Shown: positions 38,201 through 44,616 of the stretch, one piece after another
Numbering within the stretch: the stretch's first letter is position 1
Layout: each line of letters starts with the position of its first letter
Source of the DNA: Pleodorina starrii
Lineage: Eukaryota > Chlorophyta > Chlorophyceae > Chlamydomonadales > Volvocaceae
DNA length: 64,000 nt
Direction: 5' to 3'
NCBI GenBank assembly: GCA_030267565.1
Contig: BRXU01000035.1
Span: forward strand, 396,001-460,000
Made by a program: the position numbers and the translations under genes
The notes under the pieces: generated by a model
Told to the model about the DNA's origin: nothing
Databases searched by the model: none
The model's input: only the letters and a program-made list of their open reading frames with translations

Positions 38201-41200
38201 TGGGGGGGATCCACGTCCTGGGACACGCAGCACGTAGTTAGTTTCTTGGGGGGATTGCAGCAATATCGCAGAGAGCGGCGTCTACCGCCGCCGGCCTTCC
38301 TTCTTGAGGGCCCTCACATCAGCATCGACGCGGCGCCGGAGGCGGGTTGGCCCCTGGGCTTGCCATCGCCTCTCGACGCCGCCGTCACTGGCGCGGCAGT
38401 TCACCGCTTGAGCTGCCTTTACACTAACCTCGCCAACGCGGTGCACTTGCAGCACTGCCTCGCTCAGCTGCGGCCACCAGAGGGCCGCAGCCTGGCCGCG
38501 CTGCTGCCGCCTGGGCATAGCCCGGCGGCGGCGTGCACGGTCATGGCCCCGCCTTACGCGGCGCTCGACATTCCGGGCCGGCCATGGGTGGCGTTACCGC
38601 CGCCCTCGGTCTCGGACGCGCCGCTACGGGCGGGGCCCAACCGCACTCCCAGCCGGGTCACTGCGGCCGCCTACTCGGCGGCGGCTGGCTTTTGGCTGCG
38701 GACGTCGCGGCACACAAAGCTGGAGCTGGAGCTGGAGCTGCTGGAGACGTCATCCCCGCCGCCGGTCTTCCAGTTCGCTCTCTCCTTCTGCATGGCGCTG
38801 CATCGCGCGTTCGTCACGCCGCACGACATGCAGTATCCTGCGGCACGGCACCTCGTGACCTCACCGCAGGGGGGGGGAAGCGAGCTGGCGCCGCCGATTT
38901 CTACTGGGGCCGCGGCAGCGGTCTCGGGGTCGGTGGCAGGATTGGCGGGAGGGGCAGCGCCGCCGCTGCCGGCCTTAGCGGTTTCCGCTGTGGCGGTCCG
39001 CTGGTCGGCGGCGGCGGCCTGGGATGAGGAGCTGACGCCGCTGGCCTGCGCCTTGCTGACACAGCGGGCGCCTGGGCTGGCGGTGGTCATGGCCACGGCT
39101 GGGCTTGCCTCGGCTGTGGATGCGCAGGAGAGCGCATTGGCGGAAGGGACCGACCCTGACGTGTGGCTTGACGCGTCAACGTTGGCGCACCTCCAGGGCG
39201 CGCCGGCGGGGGTCGGGACCGACGGGCGGCCGGAACGGCGCGTGCTCCGACGGGCCGCGCTGTACCGGTGGACGGGGGATCAATTGCTTAGGGCCTGCAG
39301 CGACGGCTCGACGCGGGTCTGCCCACCGCCCGACGCTCGGGAGGCCATCGTGCGGCAAGTGCACGCGGTGGCCCACCTGGGCATACGTCGGACCTTGGCG
39401 CTGGTGCAGCTGGGTCACTGGTGGCACGGGATGCGAAAAACCGTCCAGCGGGTCGTGCGCAGCTGCAAGCTGTGCGACATGACCAACAGCGGCGGCGTCG
39501 CGCGCCCGATCCAGCTGCAGCCGTTGGCCATACGGGGCATGTTCTACCGCTGGGGCGTTGACCTGGCGGGACCTCTGCCCCCGACTGCGCCGTTCGGCTA
39601 CACTTATGTCATGGTATGCATTGAACATTTCACCAAGCATGCGGAGTTTGTGGCCCTGCGGAGCAAGCAGCCTGACGAGACGTCCCGCGGCCTGCTGGAG
39701 CTGGTGGCCCGGTTCTCGGCCCCAGCCGAAGTGGTGACCGACCGCGGCGGTGAGTTCCAAGGGGCTTTCGCGGCGCTGCTTCGGCAATGCTTCGTCGACC
39801 ATCGGCTGACCTCGGCGGGCCATCCCCAAGCAGACGGGGCCGCCGAGCGGCTGGTTCAGGTCGTCAAGGCGGCGCTGCGTAAGCACTGCAAGGACACGGG
39901 AAGGACGGACGATTGGGATCTGCAACTGCCTTGGCTGGCGCTCGCCTACCGCTGCTCGCCTCAGGCGTCGACCCGGTACTCGCCATACGAACTCATGTTC
40001 GGCGTGCCGCCGGTCGTACCGCCTGCTGTGCGGGAGCGCATGGCGGAGCCGCTGGGGCTGGCCGGCCCGGTGGGAGCTTACGCGGCGGCGCTCCAAGAGC
40101 GCGCCGCACTTCTGCAGCGGCATGCTCCCATCGCTGCGGCAAATCTGCTCATCGCCCAGCACCGAGACACGCGCCGGTACGCGCACGTGCGCTCAGGCAA
40201 GTACCGGCCGCCGGCTATGGAGTTCGCCCCAGGCGACTACGTGTATGTGCGCCGGTCAGCGGTGCACAACACTCTGCAGATGCCGGTGTACGACGAGGTG
40301 CTGCGCGTAGAACGGGTCGGGGCCATGGGAGTAGCAGTGTTGTTAGGGCGTGATGGGGGACGAATTAGACGTAGGATAGAGCAGCTGGTGCCGTGCCACC
40401 TGCCCGATCTTGATCCGATCGTCGATGTACGGCTGCAACGGCCAACCACCGACCTCGCCTGCGAGGTCTGTGAGTCGCCCGAAGATGAGGCGCGCATGCT
40501 GCTGTGCGATGCGTGCGGGACAGGCTGGCACCTGCAGTGCCTGTCCCCGCCGCTGAGCGCGGTGCCGCCGGGACAGTGGGTCTGCCCTGAGTGTGTCAAG
40601 CTCAGGCGCGAGGCCCCGGTGGGGCCAGAGATGGCCTTGCCCAAGGCGGCGCCGGTCCTGTTCCCCAACGCCGCCACGCGGCGGCGGGACGAGCAAGCGG
40701 CAGCACTCGACGGTGTCCGGGTCAAGCGTGTCGTGTACACGGGGCAAGGAAGGCAGCGGGCGAGGTCAGTGGTTTGGGGTACGGTGCGGTATCGCGGAGC
40801 ATTGGCTAGGCCCCACTACTTTCTCGTCGAGTGGGACGAGGGGTCAGCTGAGCCGATGGGCATCACCGCGGTCAACCGCCTGTTGGTGACTGGATGATTG
40901 GGGGGCTTAGTGCAGTGGTTTACTGGGTTGCCTCACGGCCGGGTACTCAGCGGAGGTTGGAAGACCGCTTGTGCGCGGCAACGGACCTTTGACCTGGTGG
41001 TGATCCGCGAAGGGTCGCTTGGGCCTGAACAGGCCGTCAGACTGCGCGCGCGCGCGACTAGAGGAACTGAACCTTCCGGGGCTGCGCCGCGTGGCGCGTT
41101 GTGTGACTGTTTCGCCCCGGCAGATCGCCGCCTTGCGGCTGGGGGGGGAGACAGGGCTCCGGGCTTAGACCCGGCGGGAAGGCGGCTAACCGCCTTGCCT

Positions 41201-42845
41201 AACGCAGGTTGCAGGGGTGTTCCTTCGGGGGGGCTCTCGCGTGAGTGTCCTCGACGTTGGGACGTAGACGCCCACGGTGGCGCAGTTTGGCCGCAATGGC
41301 CGCGCTTGGAAAAGGCGCACTCGAGTGTTTCTTCGGTGCTATTGCCTTGGGGAGAGTGAAGTATAGCGCGCACGTGCTCGGGCTGGGCGCCACTGGCGCA
41401 GGACGGCACGACGTTGTGCGAACGCAGACCTCGGATTCCAGAGCAGCAGACTCCGGGCAACCCGCGTAATCGGATTTGGATCTTGGCGACCTCCGCGAGA
41501 CGGGCGCGAAGCTCTTATTGCCGGACGATAGCGCGCCTTGACTTGTGCATGCTAGGCCGCGAGCGCCTCGCTAGATAGACGAATAGCCGTTTAGCGGCGC
41601 CGTACACCCTCGTTTATGTGGTGGGCGGAAACCCGTAGTAGTTGCATTGCGACCGGCGTCAGGCTTCCGTGCCGGCCGGATAGTCGCAGGACAGTTGCAG
41701 GTCTAGCCTCGCTGTCCTTCAGGATCGGTAGCTGTTTACTCGCGCCGCGCGTCATAGCCAGCACCTCCCTCGCTTAGCTTCGCTGCTACGTTCGGGGGGG
41801 GGAGTCCGCGTACCCAGTGTCGCGGGCACATGCCTTCCAGCGTTGGGGCATGACAGCTGTCGTGCACCGTTGGTGTCGGTACATTTCCGGGACAAATGCC
41901 CGGTGAGGGCGCGGAGAGACGCTAGGAAGGACCCTCGAGCGTATCTGGACGTATCTCCATCTTATGGGAGATATTACGGTCGTACTGCTCGTCCGCGTAC
42001 CCAGTGTCGCGGGCACATGCCTTCCAGCGTTGGGGCATGACAGCTTCTTCCAGATTGCTTCTCCCAATTCCTAAACCCGGCCTCTTCCCCTCCCCCTCTT
42101 CCCCAAACCCCTAGATTGAGCTGGTGACCCGGCTTGTGGGCCTGGCTGGCCGTGGCCTGTCCGCCAACCCCGGCCTTGTGCCCCTGGCCCTAGGCCTGCA
42201 GCTGGGTCTGGTGGGACCATGCCACCTGACGGGACCAACAGCGATTTTCGCCCGGCGCCGGCATGGCAGCAGCTGGCTGCAGGGCAGGCGCCGTCGCAGC
42301 CGCCATGGGGTCACCCGGCTGCGGCTATGCAGGCGGCGGTAGTGAGGGCGCAGGAAGGCGCAGAGGGCAAGGCGGTGGAATGGGAGCTTGACGAGGACTG
42401 GGGCGAGGAGGGGGTTCTTGGGGAGAGCCCGGAGGGCTATGGAGGGTATGTGCGTGGGGTCTCAGGTCCGAGTCGCCCGCAGGTCGGTCAAGCCGGCGAC
42501 GACGCCAGCACCAACCCTGGCGCTGACACCGAAGCTGACGCCGGTGCCGACGATGTCGACGTTTGTGGCCTCAGTGAAGGAGGCCTGAGCGTTGCCGCTC
42601 AGCAGCCGCTGGGCTCTCCCGCATGGCTAGACGCCCCGCCGGACTCCACGAAGCGGCCATTGCCATCGCAGCTACCTCTGCCGCCACAACCGCGGGCGCA
42701 GCCTGACTCGAGCGTTCAGGGCTTACCGGAGCGGCTCGGCGGCACCCGAGCATATGCGCGCACGTCGTGGGTGGCAGACTTCATTGACGAGGCGGACTTG
42801 AGGCTTTCAAGCCTCGGCCCGGATGACGGGTGCGAGGACGCGTGA
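26244..42845 (+). CDS. Choline-transporter-like (CTL/SLC44) gene, split by SINE and retroelement
   Basis: Multi-pass membrane protein gene. Exons I can support: 26,244-26,368 (first TM, VAYSLMVLATALGGGVFAFL), 26,892 to about 27,050, 27,834-28,118 (start also duplicated at 27,488), 28,477-28,682, 29,041-29,304, 29,801-29,921 and 42,202 onward. CTL hallmarks are FTVAGATAQWYF (from 27,918), IIDSLFVCFAMDRDIGQ (from 29,255) and the following SSLDVHTVMSKL. Exon 29,921 ends in phase 1 and 42,202 starts in the matching phase, so the gene resumes after the 11.9 kb retroelement. The tail is hydrophilic and ends at TGA 42,843-42,845, or at 42,588 if a small intron is spliced at 42,446-42,482. Defects: TAG at 27,885-27,887 where the family usually has Trp, a 1-nt shift in exon 29,041-29,304 near 29,105, and an upstream ATG (26,174) whose frame carries a DEPLL motif but runs into a stop. 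It may be a pseudogene or contain base errors. Family members move choline or related solutes; substrate unproven here. Confidence 0.65.
26543..26584. repeat. 20-bp tandem duplication in a CTL intron
   Basis: ggttcagtgcgggctcac occurs twice, about 20 bp apart, within the first CTL intron. No function suggested. Confidence 0.8.
27503..27832 (-). mobile_element. Full-length tRNA-Asp-type SINE at a CTL splice acceptor
   Basis: Same family as the pair at 6,610-7,204, here on the minus strand: head gtctgcgtagctcaattgg (from 27,832 downward), B box gggttcgatccc, the same body, and the taattaatta tail at 27,503-27,520. It is flanked by a 16-bp target duplication, gacggagccctgggtt, at 27,487-27,502 and 27,833-27,848. 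The left copy begins at the G of the original acceptor (cccgcag), so the element landed at the very start of a CTL exon. Confidence 0.9.
30113..30249 (+). repeat. Left terminal repeat L1 (137 bp)
   Basis: Identical over 137 bp to 41,858-41,994. It begins with TG. It is not followed by the B segment that follows L at the right end, so it is not a conventional full LTR copy. Confidence 0.9.
30242..30294 (+). promoter_or_regulatory. Two adjacent hairpins at the L1/leader junction
   Basis: gctcgt (30,242-30,247) pairs with acgagc (30,252-30,257). agcgcttcc (30,273-30,281) pairs perfectly with ggaagcgct (30,286-30,294). No TGG-starting tRNA primer-binding site follows the repeat, so self-priming is conceivable, but this is speculation. 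Confidence 0.4.
30295..30869 (+). other. Untranslated leader of the retroelement
   Basis: About 575 nt between the hairpins and the first ATG of ORF1, with no open frame of interest. I could not identify a primer-binding site or a packaging signal. Confidence 0.4.
30870..35537 (+). CDS. Retroelement ORF1: gag-like protein with aspartic protease
   Basis: 1,555 residues. Residues 1-720 are Ala/Pro/Gly-rich and mostly disordered, including an Ala-rich stretch near residues 190-250. Residues ~728-941 (from GYEFDGKPQNYTAFKSKVEN) look like a helical capsid-type region. Then come a Gly-rich linker, a Cys/His cluster (near 33,970-34,070) that is not a classical CCHC knuckle, and a second Pro/Ala-rich linker. 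Near the C-terminus, VLVDTGSA (Asp at residue 1,406, codon 35,085) is the active site of a retropepsin-like protease that would cleave the polyprotein. The TGA at 35,535-35,537 overlaps the ATG of ORF2. The start at 30,870 is the first ATG of the frame. Confidence 0.8.
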   Translation: MSAFQLADDFDVGDEYDAPRETGLLPRVPASPADRRHLSALNRVGPQDARATQARLAGGLSPRESPASLVTANPSSSLSLRHLPEPTNGGTPIRQQSPPSGAGSRLFLHSLRSIHGAQPPRPRSPPSPLPFPGPLEGGWPLMAAAAALNPYGGGFEALTALEVPAAAAEAAGGRPRAVGAAEPEIAAETGERDAATMRAAAAVAAAMDAAATDAAARAAAERTAADTATARVPGVTALADGLAMGAAAALGAPAAPGAAAVPAAHAGVPGCDPDRLPARRHALAGGARRVLVPDHTLEDTPTTAVPPYTPLSVYHTADEDGRTGWRFEGSSPLGTEPGLRGNGGVGRGNLLQGDSPGFVFDAPRVQLPAGGPAEGIVRTVLGYREVAQGGARLHASVQEDQDQEGADRDYVERLMARLHPGGAIGTRPATRGTGPPVGPPARDADELQAVLHALRSIGYIPHATQRPRDGAGGGQERRESHGDNTATARDRAGSNGVGGRPWWQDLQMEAASFGPGPETPPDLLWTVGQVDTILSYHQQRGARGGRVAQLYALASLRTLPDTPTANHLVGLPLPTQADPAIWTISLMLSYVPHASSQQGCTEAELYWVELRHYLNRTYPPVPRRATLPAGAAGLGPPLAAPPPQAANATSPPGAPSTGGAPPTPPTPPPGPNPPPPPSPLPSPSGASPSVTPAVTTTPSDTSAGVQRRPGEIVALPQDDWEPAKPVQGQGYEFDGKPQNYTAFKSKVENYLVTALGPRSSARYKHADYKHVVTVLVSMFLKADSPPRRTYTQQRIGELLDDHFAEYTAAGGDAALYRGQAAPREGARNFVDFWLANVLQITAGNGAVIEQEYDAYVYPVGVDPNTAVTEFTSRFSLLPAETYAEPRKAQWFLRAAIRALAGYKQLKEAVLRLRTEDKFHLLTLRQAANIIGAMVGGSGLSGLQQRPPHTLKEEDDGVGGGSGGGTGGGGSATVGGGSGNNSSGGGGGGNGTGGGGGRKNHTVNALAPSGNRSKGNAPRAEHDQVTMAAAAAADRICPEGRWVAHQDKTCRLHPFLGSNHKQRHCRGSKQRIATDPAGLLAEMQAKVHEARQGRGLPADLTDKSVPALALAPSASQRQVDRMDAQLQQLHQLLAAQRIPSSAVSEAAAPLPVQMLAWRQQAAQAPPPPPQSVAPSAVSYHRHPATPQLQHPPASYAAPSTPPPPPPWPAAVAMPAAMPGPYDAAPHSSIALPFGTYAVCPVGATVAERMPPGFQQHNSHAPAKAPEKGPAAAPGSYDHTAVAVLPGPLTQAIQLLDNARNCLVQMQSSALAAVKPAPPPLAAAQAAPPAAALASPAAALPPSPSASALVALATPAAALAMTDASLHPANMALSDHDDLARPLPYLQQTWPAESLLVGGELVRDVLVDTGSAIIIVAQRLADRLQLRCQPRPEYTVTTAAGRSTLLGEVCGGLTLTFGAGAGQGHTIWLPAMLAADSGAEAYELLLGMRALQPLQSRLDLREGREKLEMWPPGHGYLGIPIIIRWPSLGGGVAPLAASTAAPTLPQPPPLAGGGGSL
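35516..35537 (+). promoter_or_regulatory. Putative -1 frameshift site and ATGA stop-start overlap
   Basis: In the ORF1 frame the sequence reads gcG GGG GGC, matching the X XXY YYZ slippery pattern (35,516-35,522). A -1 slip there enters the ORF2 frame, which is open from upstream (35,390). Fifteen nucleotides later ORF1 ends and an ORF2 ATG begins in the tetranucleotide ATGA (35,534-35,537), so termination-reinitiation is an alternative. The sequence alone does not decide. Confidence 0.5.
35534..40897 (+). CDS. Retroelement ORF2: RT, RNase H, DNMT3-like insert, integrase, PHD finger
   Basis: 1,787 residues from ATG 35,534. RT of Ty3/gypsy type, residues ~110-350, with YVDD at 271-274. RNase H with D425, E467 and D492 (HTDFSG, KGELLAV, TDHAP) and HRPGKLHQNADALSR. 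Residues ~550-1,240 are an unusual insert: three copies of an EALAAGQPAAG unit (~680-717), then a region resembling a cytosine-5 methyltransferase (ILELPGGLASGLL from 792; LVVGSWGGSTSW from 885; FLLEGPHIS from 922). Integrase: H1277, H1281, C1311, C1314, then D1343, D1403, E1438, with GHPQADGAAERL. PHD finger 1643-1687 (CEVC, CDAC, WH, C, CPEC). The last ~50 residues (VVWGTVRYRG...YFLVEWDEG) resemble a chromo or tudor fold. All catalytic residues of RT, RNase H and integrase are present; those of the methyltransferase are not. Confidence 0.85.
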   Translation: MSAAEAAGMRDPAAWMPGLLDSDSDSEYDDGLLQPADFTPEGKRMLPPEAKYEVTPGKWLLCQRSEMTPELKRRFLDLVGRNDDIFARSMRDLGEYRGDVGPARIELAHQRPIYQRPRSHSAEEYAAMDAACQELLEAGIIEESRSSSFAMNSTLPPKRAADGTWTQRRFCQDARELNAATLPDLHLSPLPEQLFQQVGDATWLTKMDCRAAFLQIPLAPEHRERTSFWWRRRLMQYKRLVYGLRNATAHFQRVMDHAIRKHGLEEFVVCYVDDLLIYSQTAEQHLEHLARVFAMLREIGIRLHPEKTLVGGDAVEFLGFMVSAQGLSPTRAKVEALLALEPPNSSAAVRRLLGMFSYYRGLVPHFADITAPLNPLTSTKYVWQPSSWGPEQQAALDELKRIYTQMDGPVLRRVQPDRPLILHTDFSGVGISGILGQLDDSGQEYLCAAVSRSLNVHERRYDSYKGELLAVVWACKMFYPYLAARHFTVVTDHAPLLWLMSQQDGLPAQYARWALQLQAFAFDVAHRPGKLHQNADALSRHPLTSAHDGTGARVDEEGDPLRPPPVLVQYPGASWPLYAYSRAPEGAQAPAAVVTHLAAVARCSAALARRFSVQHDLEDPATSLAAAPEAVGPLAGLTHLAGPVPAARAAYLCVHAVCAVVSVGLPVMAASELEIDDELEALAAGQPAAGDTEALAAGQPAAGELEALAAGQPAAGVSAPGSPSRPPVAGDTTLHIAVALVRDEAAALRRLRAVSALALRLRAGTGEILGVNTALVQHVLFPAAVGGTGVTILELPGGLASGLLACLGLGFQIQRYVHLSCDARERRAVAQLVPVWGMHYDGQLSAGAWDSGLVPEFSTPTELLHWGASAAAVEAMGLGDTSVCLVVGSWGGSTSWDTQHVVSFLGGLQQYRRERRLPPPAFLLEGPHISIDAAPEAGWPLGLPSPLDAAVTGAAVHRLSCLYTNLANAVHLQHCLAQLRPPEGRSLAALLPPGHSPAAACTVMAPPYAALDIPGRPWVALPPPSVSDAPLRAGPNRTPSRVTAAAYSAAAGFWLRTSRHTKLELELELLETSSPPPVFQFALSFCMALHRAFVTPHDMQYPAARHLVTSPQGGGSELAPPISTGAAAAVSGSVAGLAGGAAPPLPALAVSAVAVRWSAAAAWDEELTPLACALLTQRAPGLAVVMATAGLASAVDAQESALAEGTDPDVWLDASTLAHLQGAPAGVGTDGRPERRVLRRAALYRWTGDQLLRACSDGSTRVCPPPDAREAIVRQVHAVAHLGIRRTLALVQLGHWWHGMRKTVQRVVRSCKLCDMTNSGGVARPIQLQPLAIRGMFYRWGVDLAGPLPPTAPFGYTYVMVCIEHFTKHAEFVALRSKQPDETSRGLLELVARFSAPAEVVTDRGGEFQGAFAALLRQCFVDHRLTSAGHPQADGAAERLVQVVKAALRKHCKDTGRTDDWDLQLPWLALAYRCSPQASTRYSPYELMFGVPPVVPPAVRERMAEPLGLAGPVGAYAAALQERAALLQRHAPIAAANLLIAQHRDTRRYAHVRSGKYRPPAMEFAPGDYVYVRRSAVHNTLQMPVYDEVLRVERVGAMGVAVLLGRDGGRIRRRIEQLVPCHLPDLDPIVDVRLQRPTTDLACEVCESPEDEARMLLCDACGTGWHLQCLSPPLSAVPPGQWVCPECVKLRREAPVGPEMALPKAAPVLFPNAATRRRDEQAAALDGVRVKRVVYTGQGRQRARSVVWGTVRYRGALARPHYFLVEWDEGSAEPMGITAVNRLLVTG
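37895..38680 (+). other. Degenerate DNMT3-like methyltransferase domain within ORF2
   Basis: Within ORF2, residues ~788-1,050. The order of recognisable blocks follows DNMT3-type enzymes. A SAM-binding motif I (ILELPGGLASGLLACLGLGF, then QRYVHLSCD) comes first. An LHWG block follows, then a motif-IV position reading LVVGSWGGSTSW where Pro-Cys is expected. Next is a motif-VI position, AFLLEGPHIS, where Glu-Asn-Val is expected. Then come AAVHRLSCLYTNLANA at the motif-VIII position and an LQHCL block. Glu of motif VI is kept; the catalytic Cys is lost. I infer a non-catalytic, DNMT3L-like role or a decaying domain. A profile search is needed; chance resemblance cannot be excluded. Confidence 0.55.
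40898..41803 (+). other. 3' non-coding part of the retroelement, ending in a G-rich purine run
   Basis: No supported gene. It ends in a run of nine G and an A (41,794-41,803), a good polypurine-tract candidate for plus-strand priming because the repeat block B-L-B begins immediately after it. Confidence 0.55.
41804..41857 (+). repeat. Repeat B1 of the split terminal repeats
   Basis: gtccgcgtacccagtgtcgc... identical to 41,991-42,044. The B1-L2 joint reads gacagctgtc, a 10-bp palindrome that equals the element's right end (GACA) and left end (TGTC) joined through two bases (GC). Confidence 0.85.
41858..41994 (+). repeat. Right repeat L2 (137 bp)
   Basis: Identical to L1 at 30,113-30,249. Confidence 0.9.
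41991..42042 (+). repeat. Repeat B2, right end of the retroelement
   Basis: Second copy of B. It ends ...GCATGACA, followed by the gctt target duplication. L and B share the four bases gtcc at their junction. Confidence 0.85.
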
Positions 42846-44200
42846 GGAGCGGCTCGTGTGCGGCTGCGGACGGTGAATACGTGTGTGTGCGTGTGCGTGT
42901 TTGTTGTATCCACAATTCAGCAAAGGTCCGACCGGAAGATGCCCAGTCAGTTGACACCTCGGATACTTCCCAGGATACCGTACTACATTGTGCGGGTGGC
43001 GGGTTGCAAGGCTCTTGTAGACGACAGGTGTCCAGCAGAGGGTATTTGCGGGGTCCTGGGGTACCGGTACCTGCTGACGTACAGCTCAGGGGACGATCGC
43101 CCGTAGGATCTAGGATGTACGTGCCATGTATGCGTGTCGAGCACATGCATCGGGTCTCTTGCATGGGGTTACGCATGCCACGTGCCAGGCTTTCCAGTTA
43201 CCCAGCCATTCCTTTAGATACGTACGCCCTGTGAATGAAATAAATGCAGACAAAATACGGAGTATGCGGGTACGATGCGGCGGCACCACGTATTGTTGGT
43301 CAAAGAGATGTATGGACGGACTGCGCACGGCGGGTGGCTGGGTGGTGGGGCGTGCGGAGGAGGGTCACAAGTACCGTCTGACGTGATGTGAATGATATAC
43401 GGTACTGCTGGCTGGCAATGGTTAGTTTCGTTCATTTGTAGGTGTTGCCACTTGCCAGGCGCGCGTGTGATGCATTTGCAGGGGCTGGGCCCACGGTAGC
43501 TGCGGCAGTATCTGTCGCCCCCACGTGGTACCAAGTGGCAATGGTTTCTTATAGTGGCTCGTAAGCTTGGCGTTCCATAGCTGGCCGCACAGCTGTTTGA
43601 AGCATCGTTTGTGCTTGTGCCGGCCCGCCTTGTGCTGTAGAGTTCGAGTGCCCGCCTTGTGCTGTAGAGTTCGAGTGCTGGCAAACACGCACCCTGCAGC
43701 CTGCACGATGTACATTGACATGTCGAGGTCGTGCGACCGGGCAGGGTGTTGGCGACGTATCTGTTTCGTTTGTGAAACCCAAGTGTGTCTTCTGACGGAC
43801 CAGAAGGGATTTGATACCACGCTGCAGGTCGTTGGCACAGCATTTTTTCTTAGGCCCAGTCAATTTCCCGCAGGCATAGTACTATAGGGTTTAAACTCTA
43901 TAAACCCTAAAAACCCTATAATCCTGCATAGGCCAACTTAGGCTAAGACGGCCACAACCTTAGCCAGACTCAAACCGGTGCTCGTTTGGTAGGGAGTACT
44001 GACTTAGCCGGATAATTGTAGGAGGGTTCGGTTGCGCTCAGCACATCTGGGTGAAGCTTGGAGCATCCTCGTGCGGTCCGTGCGGCTGCTCAGTCATCCA
44101 CCTTCGTCCACATTTTTTGTACGGTAACCCACTGTAAGGTTTCACTTGATGCAAAAGATTTCTTCAGATAGCAATAATCGCTCGTAGTGTATCGTAGCAA
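42846..44200. other. Region downstream of the CTL gene, no supported gene
   Basis: Contains a 27-bp tandem duplication (gcccgccttgtgctgtagag..., 43,624-43,680) and a short telomere-like patch near 43,905 (aaaccctaaaaaccc). A TGTAA lies near 44,131 but is too far from the CTL stop to assign. No domain recognised in any frame. Confidence 0.4.
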
Positions 44201-44204
44201 GTTA

Positions 44205-44425
44205 TTTATAGAACCCCACCCACCCACCCCCTCATAAACCCCACCCACCCCCCCATAAATAAATATGAAAATAAATATAAAATAAGTTAAAAATGAATCA
44301 AAAATAATAAAAATAATAATACATTAATTATTATTTATAACTTATGTATTATTTAATTTCATATATATTTATGGGGGGGTGGGGGGGTGGGGGGGTGGGT
44401 TTAGGGTTTTAGGGTTTTATATGGG
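44205..44425. repeat. AT-rich palindrome with C/G-run ends and telomere-like repeats
   Basis: The left arm (about 44,239-44,289: C-runs, cataaataaatatgaaa, aataagtt) is the reverse complement of the right arm (about 44,339-44,390: aacttatg, ttcatatatatttatg, G-runs), with a ~50-bp AT loop. The right end continues ggggtgggggggtgggtt into tttagggttttagggtttt (two TTTTAGGG units, the Chlamydomonas-type telomere repeat). Four or more G-runs could form a quadruplex. Possibly a foldback or MITE-like element. Confidence 0.7.
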
Positions 44426-44469
44426 TCTGGTCTGGATATGGTCTGGATATGGTCTGGTCTGGTCTGGAT

Positions 44470-44560
44470 ATGACACTACCGGCTTATCGGTTAAGGTCCC
44501 GGGATCGATTCCTGGGGAGACTCCCGACATTGTCGGGAGCGGCGAGATTATGGCTAGCTG
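44470..44560 (+). mobile_element. tRNA-like promoter fragment, possible SINE head
   Basis: ccggcttatcggttaagg resembles an A box and gggatcgattcct a B box, spaced as in a tRNA. A stable hairpin ctcccgacattgtcgggag follows at 44,521-44,539. No target duplication was recognised and the 3' limit is unclear. Confidence 0.4.
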
Positions 44561-44616
44561 CTGAGATGAGGAGTTGGGCACCAGTTGATTGGGCAGATCA
44601 CTCGGGGAACGGCCCA

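Larger units (their letters stand above)
30113..42042 (+). mobile_element. 11.9 kb Ty3/gypsy-like retroelement with split terminal repeats and DNMT-like insert
   Basis: The element starts TGTCGTGC and ends GCATGACA, flanked by a 4-bp duplication gctt (30,109-30,112 and 42,043-42,046). It lies in a CTL intron in the same orientation. Order: repeat L (137 bp), leader with two hairpins, ORF1 (gag and protease), ORF2 (RT, RNase H, methyltransferase-like insert, integrase, PHD finger, chromo/tudor-like end), ~0.9 kb of 3' sequence, a purine run, then B-L-B. The two L copies are identical and both main ORFs are open, so insertion was recent and the element may be active. REM1 of C. reinhardtii is a known Ty3/gypsy element with PHD and chromodomains in a separate antisense ORF; here they are fused to pol. 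Confidence 0.85.

Noticed and set aside
30113..42042. DIRS-type assignment of the 12 kb element on the basis of its split repeats
   Set aside because: It encodes a retropepsin and an HHCC/DDE integrase, has TG...CA ends and a 4-bp target duplication, and no tyrosine recombinase is present.
44398..44420. Chromosome end
   Set aside because: Only about two telomere-type units, with unique sequence on both sides.
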